A stretch of 11,923 bases of DNA, from positions 1 through 11,923 of the forward strand of contig JAHDCH010000063.1 of the NCBI GenBank assembly GCA_020629995.1, in the 5' to 3' direction. The position numbers and the translations under genes were made by a program. Under the pieces are notes generated by a model. That model was not told the DNA's origin, did no database searches, and saw nothing but the letters and a program-made list of their open reading frames with translations. The stretch is from Pseudaestuariivita sp. Its GTDB lineage: Bacteria > Pseudomonadota > Alphaproteobacteria > Rhodobacterales > Rhodobacteraceae. The stretch's first letter is position 1. Each line of letters begins with the position of its first letter. This document shows, piece after piece, positions 6,409 through 11,923 of the stretch.

Positions 6409-7761
6409 TCACTCGATCTTGGACAGCTCGTCGTTCATCGCGGCCACGGCTGCGGCGGCGTCGATCTCACCATCGGTGAACTGACGCACGATGCGGTTCA
6501 TCGCCTGGCTGTTGATCATCTTGGACGCGAGGCTCAGCTGGCCTTCAGCCACACCCCAGCGCTGCGCGACGTCAAGACCGCCGACGATCTCGTCGATCAT
6601 CTCTTGCGCGTAGAGGTCACCCAGCGGGGCCTTGCGGTCGACGCCGACCTCAAGCTGCGCCCAGATGTCCTTGTACTTGGTCGGCTCGTCGGCAGTACCG
6701 GCGCGGACCGGGAACTTGCCTTCGGGCGCGATCGACAGCGTCTGGGCATAGCCCGCATCCATCGAGTACTTGACGAACTCCATCGCCGCGTCGGTATCCG
6801 CGTCGCTGGTGATGCCAAAGTAGCGCACATCGCCCCATGCCGCGCCGTCTGCGTTCGACGGGCCGGCAAAGTTGGTCACGATACCCGTGGCCGCGGCCAG
6901 ATCGCGCGTGGTGGGATCGTCATTGATGGTCGGCGGAGCGCTGTCGCGCAGACCGGCGAGTTCATCAAGGATGAAGGGCGACCAGATGATCATCGCGGCC
7001 TGACCGGCAAAGTACAGTTCACGCGATTGCTTCCAGTACAGCTCACCCGGGGGCGATGCTTCGACGATGGCCTTGTAGAAGTTCAGCACTTCGGTCGTCT
7101 TGGCTTCGTCCAGCGCGGCAAAGCCATCGGCATTCACCGGCGACACGCCGTTGGCAAGGAAGACATGCTCGAGCACCTGGCTCATGAAGTTTTCATCAAC
7201 CTTGGTCGGCGCGACAAAGCCGTACATCGACGGCGGGTTGTGCAGCTTTTCCAGCGCGGCCACGACATTGGCATAGCTGGTCGGCGCCTCGAGCCCCATC
7301 TCGTCGAACTTGTCCTTGCGGTAGACAACCATCTGCGTCCAGCCGTCGACGGGCACCGAGGCCACGCCGCCGTCAACGGCCGCCATGGCGAGCGGGCCGG
7401 CCGAGAACGTGTCACGGCCCAGCGCGTCAACGACTTCGGTCGCCGCGTCGGTGTCCAGGATGCCTGCTTCGGCCCAAGGCAGCGCGTATTGCAGAGTGTG
7501 ATAGATCACATCCGGCAGATCGCCGGCGGCAAAGGCCGCGGTGGCGCGCGTGCCCAGATCGCTTTCGGTCACCGGGATCACCTCGACTTCGGTGCCGGTG
7601 GCTGCGGTGAATTCGGCCGCCATGGCTTCCTGCTTGGCGAGACGCTCGGGCTGTTCTTCGGTCGTCCAAAAGCGGATCGTATCCGCCGACACCGATCCGG
7701 CGATCAGCGCCATCGCGGTGGCCGCCCCAAGCATCAGGCGGGTTTTGGTGTGCAATGTCAT
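6409..7761 (-). CDS. Periplasmic sugar/osmolyte-binding protein of the ABC importer (family 1, MalE/AglE type)
   Basis: The 450-residue protein starts with a Sec signal peptide: MTLHTKTRLM, a hydrophobic stretch to about residue 22, and a likely cleavage AGSVSA|DTI after residue 26. The mature protein begins TIRFWTTEEQPERLAKQEAM and has the features of extracellular solute-binding family 1: GDLPDVIYHTLQYALPWAEAGIL, VDGWTQMVVYRKDKFDEMGLEAPTSY split over adjacent positions, GQAAMIIWSPF and PEGKFPVRAG. Expected role is to capture the ligand in the periplasm and deliver it to the permease pair encoded downstream. A very good ribosome binding site supports the start and suits high expression. It follows the repressor gene after 21 bases. 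Aromatic residues are plentiful in the mature protein, as usual for sugar binding, but the ligand cannot be read from the sequence. Confidence 0.95.
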   Translation of the reverse strand: MTLHTKTRLMLGAATAMALIAGSVSADTIRFWTTEEQPERLAKQEAMAAEFTAATGTEVEVIPVTESDLGTRATAAFAAGDLPDVIYHTLQYALPWAEAGILDTDAATEVVDALGRDTFSAGPLAMAAVDGGVASVPVDGWTQMVVYRKDKFDEMGLEAPTSYANVVAALEKLHNPPSMYGFVAPTKVDENFMSQVLEHVFLANGVSPVNADGFAALDEAKTTEVLNFYKAIVEASPPGELYWKQSRELYFAGQAAMIIWSPFILDELAGLRDSAPPTINDDPTTRDLAAATGIVTNFAGPSNADGAAWGDVRYFGITSDADTDAAMEFVKYSMDAGYAQTLSIAPEGKFPVRAGTADEPTKYKDIWAQLEVGVDRKAPLGDLYAQEMIDEIVGGLDVAQRWGVAEGQLSLASKMINSQAMNRIVRQFTDGEIDAAAAVAAMNDELSKIE

Positions 7762-7769
7762 GTGAGAGT

Positions 7770-7776
7770 TCCTCCC
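7770..7776 (-). promoter_or_regulatory. Strong ribosome binding site of the binding-protein gene
   Basis: On the minus strand GGGAGGA lies 8 bases before the ATG at 7761. It is the best Shine-Dalgarno match in the operon and, together with the hairpins after the gene, suggests that the binding protein is made in excess over the permeases. Confidence 0.75.
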
Positions 7777-7782
7777 GTTGGT

Positions 7783-8883
7783 TCACATGATGGATGACAG
7801 GCGCAGCCGTTCATTCAGCTGCGCAGGGGTGAGCGACGGGGGGCCGTGCGACCCCCTGTCGAGAAACGTGGCATCGCCCAGCTCGCGCAGGGTTTCGGGC
7901 TCGGCTCCCCGGCACCGGGCGATCAGCAGCTCGGTCAGGCGTGCGCCCGCGGCACGGTTGTCGACGGCAAAGGTGCTGAGCGGCGGGTCGACAAACTGGC
8001 CTTCGGGGATGCCGTCATAGCTGATGACGCTCAGGTCGCGGCCAATGGTCAGGCCCAGTGTGCGCGCCGCGTCGTAGACGCCGAGCGCGGCGTGATCGAC
8101 GGCGCAGATCAACGCGGTGGGCGGTTCGGGCAGTGCCAAAAGATCTTCTGCGGCTCGGCGCCCGTCCACCCGTGTGACCGCGCGCGGACCAATCAGCGCC
8201 GGATCCTGCGAAAGGCCCGCCTGGGTCAGGCCATCAAGGTAGCCCTCAAGGCGCAACGCCGCATAAGTCGCACCTTGTCCGCCCTGAACAAAACCGATGC
8301 GCGCATGGCCGAGCCGGGCCAGCCGCATGACCGCCTGCGCCATCGCGGTTTCTCCGCTGATGTCATACCAGGCGCAGCCTGTTGGATCGGCCGTCCGGCC
8401 GTACAGCACAAACGGAACGCCCGCGCTGCGCAACGTGTCGATGCGGGTGTCATTCAGGTAGGTGCGCGGCAGGATGAACCCGTCCGCCTTTCGTTCATCG
8501 ACCAGTCGGTCCAGCGTCTGGGCCGTTTCGGCATCGCTGCCTGCCGTTGTCAGGGCAAGTGTCCAGCCTTCGGCGCTGGCCGCACCGCTGATCCCGGCGA
8601 GGAAATCGGCCAGAAAGGCACGGTGGCCGTCATGTTCGTTGACCTGCATCACCAGCCCGACCGCACGCACCCGGCCCGTGCGGATCGCCTGAGCATGGCT
8701 CAGCGGACGATACCCCATTCGCTGGGCGGTGCGGGCCACTTTCAGGCGGGTCGCCTCGGCAATATCCGGGTACCCGTTCAGCGCACGGCTGACGGTGCCT
8801 TTGGTTAATCCCAAAGCCTCGGATACATCGCTGATAGTGACCCTGCGCTGTCGTGGCGATGGTGTGACAGCGGGTTTTCCCAT
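7783..8883 (-). CDS. LacI-family transcriptional repressor of the sugar-uptake operon
   Basis: The 366-residue protein has the LacI layout. An N-terminal helix-turn-helix, TISDVSEALGLTKGTVSRAL (16-35), is followed by NGYPDIAEATRLKVARTA and a hinge region near 61-70. A type-1 periplasmic-binding-like effector domain follows, with VGLVMQVNEHDGHRAF, DGFILPR, ARIGFVQGG, DVD-type ALICAVDHAALGVYDA and ISYDGIPEG. The frame is open upstream to 9279, but that extension runs through the palindromic operator and into the divergent aminotransferase gene. I choose the ATG at 8883 because it puts the helix-turn-helix about 15 residues from the start, as usual; an alternative ATG at 8955 has AAGG 4 bases upstream. 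It is the first gene of the operon, 21 bases ahead of the binding-protein gene, so it most likely represses itself and the uptake genes until a sugar or its breakdown product binds. Confidence 0.94.
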   Translation of the reverse strand: MGKPAVTPSPRQRRVTISDVSEALGLTKGTVSRALNGYPDIAEATRLKVARTAQRMGYRPLSHAQAIRTGRVRAVGLVMQVNEHDGHRAFLADFLAGISGAASAEGWTLALTTAGSDAETAQTLDRLVDERKADGFILPRTYLNDTRIDTLRSAGVPFVLYGRTADPTGCAWYDISGETAMAQAVMRLARLGHARIGFVQGGQGATYAALRLEGYLDGLTQAGLSQDPALIGPRAVTRVDGRRAAEDLLALPEPPTALICAVDHAALGVYDAARTLGLTIGRDLSVISYDGIPEGQFVDPPLSTFAVDNRAAGARLTELLIARCRGAEPETLRELGDATFLDRGSHGPPSLTPAQLNERLRLSSIM

Positions 8884-8900
8884 GCGACTCAGGGTGTTTT

Positions 8901-8916
8901 CCGAAACCGGTTTCGG
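8901..8916. promoter_or_regulatory. LacI-type operator, perfect 16-bp palindrome
   Basis: ccgaaaccggtttcgg is perfectly self-complementary and has the central CG typical of LacI-family operators (core GAAACCGGTTTC). It ends 17 bases before the repressor start codon and 108 bases before the divergent aminotransferase. On the minus strand TTGCCG overlaps its edge and CACCCT lies 17 bases later, a weak possible -35/-10 pair, so a bound repressor would block the promoter. I saw no second copy elsewhere in the window. The likely binder is the adjacent LacI-family protein. Confidence 0.75.
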
Positions 8917-8964
8917 CAAGAACTTTTTCCGCCGCACCGCAGCATGGCCGCTCATCTTGCCTTG

Positions 8965-8996
8965 CGGCGCGCCTCGCGAGGTGGCTAGCTGCGCCG
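8965..8996. other. Inverted repeat in the divergent control region
   Basis: cggcgc (8965-8970) and gcgccg (8991-8996) are complementary arms around a perfect 10-bp palindrome, cctcgcgagg (8972-8981). The element lies 28 bases before the aminotransferase start. It could be a second regulator site or an RNA hairpin in the aminotransferase leader. Chance palindromes are common in such GC-rich DNA, so the call is weak. Confidence 0.3.
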
Positions 8997-9024
8997 AGGT
9001 CACCGATCGGGGAAGGGGCGAGGA

Positions 9025-10182
9025 ATGCTCAAGCTGACGCAAGCCGTGGGACGGCTGGGAACAGAAAGCGCTTTTCAGGTGCTCGCACGCGCCCAAGCCC
9101 TTGCGGCACAAGGGAAAGACATCATCAATCTTGGCATCGGGCAGCCGGATTTCCGCACGCCGGACCACATCGTTGATGCCGGGATTGCAGCGCTGCGCGA
9201 TGGCCATCACGGATACACGCCGGCCAACGGTCTGCCCGTTCTGCGCGAGGCGGTTGCCGCCGATCTGGAGACGCGCCACGGCGCAAAGGTCGACCCCGAA
9301 TGCGTCGTCGTGGTGCCCGGCGGAAAGCCCACGATGTTCTTTGCGGTGCTGATGTTTGGCGAGCCAGGCGCCGAAATCATGTACCCCAACCCCGGTTTTC
9401 CGATCTACGAAAGCGTGATTCGCTATTCGGGAGCGACTCCGGTTCCAATCGCGCTAGAGGAGTCCAAGGGCTTTGCCTTTGATGCCGAAACCGTTTTGGG
9501 CCAGATCACAGAGGCAACGCGGCTGATCATCATCAACTCGCCCGCCAATCCCACAGGCGGCGTGACCCCGCGCGAAGAGATCGACAAACTGGTGGCCGGG
9601 TTGCCGGACCACGTCGCGATCCTGTCCGACGAGATCTATTCCGAGATGCTGTATGACGGGCGCGAACATGTCAGCCTGCTGCAATATCCCCAGATTCGCG
9701 ACCGGCTGATCCTGCTGGACGGCTGGTCCAAGACCTACGCCATGACCGGCTGGCGGATGGGCTATGCTGTCTGGCCCGAAGCGCTGGTGGAAACCGTGCA
9801 AAGGCTGTGCATCAACGACCATTCCTGCGTCAATGCGGCGGCGCAATACGCAGGGCTTGCCGCGCTGACCGGCCCAAAGGACGAGGTGCACCGGATGGTG
9901 GCCGAGTTCGACACCCGCCGCCGGTTCATCGTCAGCGCACTGAACGACCTGCCCGGCGTGACCTGCACCGACGCTGCCGGCGCGTTTTATGCCTTTCCCA
10001 ACATCTCGGGCACCGGGCTGGGCGCACAGGAGGCGCAGGACCTGTTCCTGACCAAGGCCGGTGTTGCCACCATCGCGGGCACGTCCTTTGGGGCCTGGGG
10101 CGAAGGATACGTCCGGCTCAGCTATGCCAACAGCCTTGAAAACATCGAACGAGCCATGACCCGCATCCGGAGCGTGCTGTGA
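9025..10182 (+). CDS. Class I/II PLP-dependent aminotransferase
   Basis: The 385-residue cytoplasmic enzyme belongs to fold-type I aminotransferases of the aspartate/aromatic group. Visible motifs: LGIGQPDF (36-43), YTPANGLPVLREAVA (64-78), PNPGFPIYES (121-130), NSPANPTGG (171-179) with the cofactor-contacting N175, SDEIYSEM with D202 that binds the pyridine nitrogen, the Schiff-base lysine K236 in GWSKTYAMTGWRMGY, and YVRLSYA with R364, the likely substrate carboxylate contact. It transfers an amino group between an amino acid and a 2-oxo acid; the substrate is not readable. The start is supported by AAGGGG 6 bases before the ATG. Its stop overlaps the GTG start of azlC by 4 bp, so amino-acid export and transamination are probably made together. 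Branched-chain or aromatic amino acids are plausible substrates because of the azlCD neighbours, but this is inference. Confidence 0.94.
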   Translation: MLKLTQAVGRLGTESAFQVLARAQALAAQGKDIINLGIGQPDFRTPDHIVDAGIAALRDGHHGYTPANGLPVLREAVAADLETRHGAKVDPECVVVVPGGKPTMFFAVLMFGEPGAEIMYPNPGFPIYESVIRYSGATPVPIALEESKGFAFDAETVLGQITEATRLIIINSPANPTGGVTPREEIDKLVAGLPDHVAILSDEIYSEMLYDGREHVSLLQYPQIRDRLILLDGWSKTYAMTGWRMGYAVWPEALVETVQRLCINDHSCVNAAAQYAGLAALTGPKDEVHRMVAEFDTRRRFIVSALNDLPGVTCTDAAGAFYAFPNISGTGLGAQEAQDLFLTKAGVATIAGTSFGAWGEGYVRLSYANSLENIERAMTRIRSVL

Positions 10183-10856
10183 CGCCTTTCTGGCGCGGTT
10201 TCCGCGACGCGTCGCCTTTCATGCTGGTGGTTATCCCGTTCTCGGTCCTCTTCGGCGCATTCGCGCGGGATGCGGGCATGGACATCCTGCAGGTTCTGGC
10301 GATGTCGGCCGTGGTGTTTGCCGGGTCGGCGCAATTTACGGCGCTGGCGCTGTTGCAGGATGGCGCGCCGGTGCTGATCGCGATTCTGGCAGGGCTGGCG
10401 GTGAACCTGCGCATGGCGCTTTATTCAGTCGCGCTGATCCCGCATCTGGGCCACGCGCCATTCTGGCTGCGGGCGGTCATGTCGTACATGATGGTGGATC
10501 AGGCCTTTGCCGTGGCGGTCAAGACCTACGAGACCGAGCCAATGCCCCAGGGTCACAAGGTGGCCTACTACTTTGGCGTGGCGATGTCGGTCTGTCCGCT
10601 GTGGCTTGTCTTTACCTATGTCGGCGCAGCAGTCGGGCAGGTGATCCCTGCCGCGTGGGAGCTCGAGTTCGCTTTGCCGATCTGCTTTATCGCCCTGACC
10701 GCGCCTTTGCTGCGGACGCCGGCGCATATGACAGCCTGCGTGGTGGCTGTGCTGTCGGCCCTCGCCCTTGCATGGCTGCCCTGGAACCTTTGGCTGATCG
10801 TGGCAGCGCTGTTTGGCATGATGGCCGGCGCCGAAGTGGAAAGGCGCATGGCATGA
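10179..10856 (+). CDS. azlC: AzlC-family amino-acid exporter, large subunit
   Basis: The 225-residue integral membrane protein matches AzlC (LIV-E family) in length and motifs: FRDASPFMLVVIPFSVLFG at the N-terminus, VVFAGSAQFTALALL (45-59), AVNLRMALYSVAL (74-86), MMVDQAFAVAV (104-114) and APLLRTPAHM. Several long hydrophobic segments are evident. Family knowledge: AzlC works with the small AzlD protein in export of branched-chain amino acids and analogues. The gene starts with GTG inside the last codons of the aminotransferase (GTGA overlap) and ends overlapping azlD (ATGA), so the three genes should be translationally coupled. The exported substrate in this organism is unknown. Confidence 0.95.
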   Translation: MTPFWRGFRDASPFMLVVIPFSVLFGAFARDAGMDILQVLAMSAVVFAGSAQFTALALLQDGAPVLIAILAGLAVNLRMALYSVALIPHLGHAPFWLRAVMSYMMVDQAFAVAVKTYETEPMPQGHKVAYYFGVAMSVCPLWLVFTYVGAAVGQVIPAAWELEFALPICFIALTAPLLRTPAHMTACVVAVLSALALAWLPWNLWLIVAALFGMMAGAEVERRMA

Positions 10857-11173
10857 GCGATGCGGTCATCTGGACAGTGATACTGTCGATGGGAGCAGGG
10901 ACCTATCTGATCCGTTTTTCGTTCCTCGGGTTTCTCGGGGACCGGGCCTTGCCGCCATGGCTGCTGCGCCATTTGCGGTACGTGGGCGTTGCGGTGCTGC
11001 CGGCGCTGGTGGCTCCGATGATCTTGTGGCCCGATGGCCCTGGAAGCGCGGTTGACCCCGCGCGCCTGATCGCCGCGCTGGCGGGGTTTGCCGCTGGCTG
11101 GAGGTTTGGCGTGGTGCCAGCGCTGATAGCGGGAATGGGCGCGCTGTATCTGATGCGCGCGCTGATCGGCTGA
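10853..11173 (+). CDS. azlD: AzlD-family amino-acid exporter, small subunit
   Basis: The 106-residue hydrophobic protein follows azlC with a 4-bp ATGA overlap. It starts MSDAVIWTVILSMGAGTYLI, continues RFSFLGFLGDRALPPWLLRHL, then VGVAVLPALVAPMILW and a C-terminal hydrophobic region ending ALYLMRALIG. GTYLIRFSF and a conserved PPWLLRHLRYV-like segment are typical of AzlD. It is the small partner that pairs with AzlC in the membrane. The frame extends upstream inside azlC, but the ATG at 10853 gives the usual AzlD length and N-terminus. Confidence 0.94.
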   Translation: MSDAVIWTVILSMGAGTYLIRFSFLGFLGDRALPPWLLRHLRYVGVAVLPALVAPMILWPDGPGSAVDPARLIAALAGFAAGWRFGVVPALIAGMGALYLMRALIG

Positions 11174-11177
11174 ACGC

Positions 11178-11207
11178 GTGACAGGGCGCGGTGCGCCGCG
11201 CTACACC
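11178..11207 (+). promoter_or_regulatory. Possible promoter with internal hairpin ahead of the denD-like gene
   Basis: GTGACA (11178-11183, five of six -35 consensus bases) is followed after 18 bases by TACACC (11202-11207), a weak -10. Between them gcgcgg-tgcg-ccgcgc (11186-11201) forms a 6-bp stem with a 4-base loop. The spacing would put the RNA start shortly before the ribosome binding site at about 11219-11226. No U-run follows the hairpin, so it is not a clear terminator for azlD. Confidence 0.3.
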
Positions 11208-11231
11208 TGTGCGGACGAGGGAGGGACCAAC

Positions 11232-11923
11232 ATGAAAATCCTGATCACCGGAGGCGGCGGACTTGTGGGCCAGAAACTGGCGCGCAGTCTGGCCGAGCGC
11301 GGCACACTGCGCGGCGCGGCCATCGACGAGATCGTTTTGGCCGATGTGCTGGACCCACCTGCAGTGGAGGCTCCGTTCAAGGTCAGCACGATGACCGGCG
11401 ACATCTCCAACCCAGGCGACGTGGCGCGGATGATCGATGGGGACACCACGGTGATCTATCACCTCGCTGCGATCCTGTCGGGCCACGCCGAGGTCGAGTT
11501 CGACCACGGGATCGCCGTCAACCTGATGGGGACGCTGCACCTGATGCAGCGGGCGCGTGAGATGGGCACGCAGCCCGTCTTTGTCTACGCCTCGTCCATC
11601 GCGACGCTGGGCGGCGAGGTACCCGACCCGATTGAGGACTGGACCGCAACCAACCCGCAAACCTCCTATGGCACGCAAAAGGCGGCGGGCGAATTGCTGC
11701 TGAACGACTTTTCGCGCAAAGGGTTCGTGCAGGGGCGCGGTGTGCGCCTGCCAACGATCAGCGTCCGGCCGGGCAAACCGAACCGCGCGGCGTCGTCCTT
11801 CATGTCGTCGATCATCCGCGAACCGTTGAACGGGGAAGAGGCAATTTGCCCGGTCGGTCTCGACTTTCAGCACTATTACCTCAGCCCGCGCATGTGCGTT
11901 GAAAACCTGGTGCGGATCGCCGA
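11232..11923 (+). CDS. denD: NAD-dependent SDR epimerase/dehydrogenase, probable D-erythronate dehydrogenase (partial, 3' end missing)
   Basis: The first 230 codons are in the window. The protein is an extended short-chain dehydrogenase: nucleotide-binding motif TGGGGLVGQ (6-14) with the GxxGxxG spacing, the acidic LADV near 36-39, YHLAAILSG (76-84), catalytic serine in VYASSIATLGG, and the catalytic pair Y146/K150 in SYGTQKAAGELL. The later segment GVRLPTISVRPGKPNRAASS and IIREPLNGEEAICPV closely recalls DenD, which oxidises D-erythronate to 2-oxo-tetronate for four-carbon sugar-acid use. The ATG at 11232 has a good ribosome binding site (GAGGGAGGGA). It lies 58 bases after azlD on the same strand and may have its own promoter. 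Other extended SDR epimerases are the main alternative; partner genes such as denK-like kinases would lie outside the window. Confidence 0.85.
   Translation, partial: MKILITGGGGLVGQKLARSLAERGTLRGAAIDEIVLADVLDPPAVEAPFKVSTMTGDISNPGDVARMIDGDTTVIYHLAAILSGHAEVEFDHGIAVNLMGTLHLMQRAREMGTQPVFVYASSIATLGGEVPDPIEDWTATNPQTSYGTQKAAGELLLNDFSRKGFVQGRGVRLPTISVRPGKPNRAASSFMSSIIREPLNGEEAICPVGLDFQHYYLSPRMCVENLVRIA

Noticed and set aside
6604..7797. Plus-strand open frame of about 400 codons opposite the solute-binding protein
   Set aside because: The minus-strand gene has a signal peptide, strong ribosome binding site and family motifs; the plus-strand product is H/R/G rich without a fold signature.
8884..9279. 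N-terminal extension of the LacI-family repressor
   Set aside because: It would encode 132 residues running through the operator palindrome and into the divergent aminotransferase, and would place the helix-turn-helix far from the N-terminus.
10866..11873. Minus-strand open frame of 335 codons opposite azlD and the denD-like gene
   Set aside because: The opposite strand carries convincing SDR and AzlD motifs with ribosome binding sites; this frame shows none.
1..11923. CRISPR array, tRNA, rRNA, insertion sequence or prophage
   Set aside because: No regularly spaced repeats, no cloverleaf or rRNA-like sequence noticed, and no transposase, integrase or phage motifs in any convincing frame.

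Overview
The window is GC-rich and densely coded, and looks like an alphaproteobacterium, most likely a marine Rhodobacteraceae (Roseobacter-group) species. The reasons are family-level: a ureD-ureA-small protein gene order, an alpha-glucoside-type ABC transporter of the kind common in that group, GC-rich intergenic palindromes, and a D-erythronate dehydrogenase-like gene. No rRNA, tRNA, CRISPR, insertion sequence or phage gene was seen.

Left part, minus strand (1-1379): the start of a urease operon, read right to left as ureD (assembly chaperone), ureA (gamma subunit) and a small membrane-anchored protein of unknown function cut by the window edge. The other urease genes would lie beyond position 1.

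Centre, minus strand (1428-8883): a six-gene sugar or osmolyte uptake and breakdown operon. In transcription order it holds a LacI-family repressor, a periplasmic solute-binding protein, a MalF-type permease, a MalG-type permease, a cytoplasmic GH63/MGH1-like glycoside hydrolase and a MalK-type ATPase. A perfect 16-bp palindrome with a central CG lies just before the repressor gene and is the likely operator. The hydrolase resembles glucosylglycerate/mannosylglycerate hydrolases, so the imported compound may be a glucosylglycerate-like compatible solute or a related alpha-glucoside; this is inference. Two architectural oddities stand out. The MalF-type permease has a DUF11-like beta-sandwich module in its first periplasmic loop, the place where E. 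coli MalF carries its P2 loop. The MalG-type permease has about 125 extra N-terminal residues with four likely membrane segments. Three consecutive hairpins separate the binding-protein gene from the first permease gene, in the manner of the malE-malF gap, and a fourth GC-rich palindrome sits between the two permease genes.

Right part, plus strand (9025-11923): a PLP aminotransferase overlaps azlC by 4 bp, and azlC overlaps azlD by 4 bp, giving a translationally coupled amino-acid metabolism and export unit. After a 58-bp gap comes a 3'-truncated SDR-family gene resembling D-erythronate dehydrogenase (denD). The 141-bp region between the repressor and the aminotransferase is the divergent control region of the two transcription units.

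No gene-free stretch longer than 300 bases exists. The largest gaps are 8884-9024, 6283-6408 and 131-235; the first two hold the palindromes listed, and in the third I see only a ribosome binding site.
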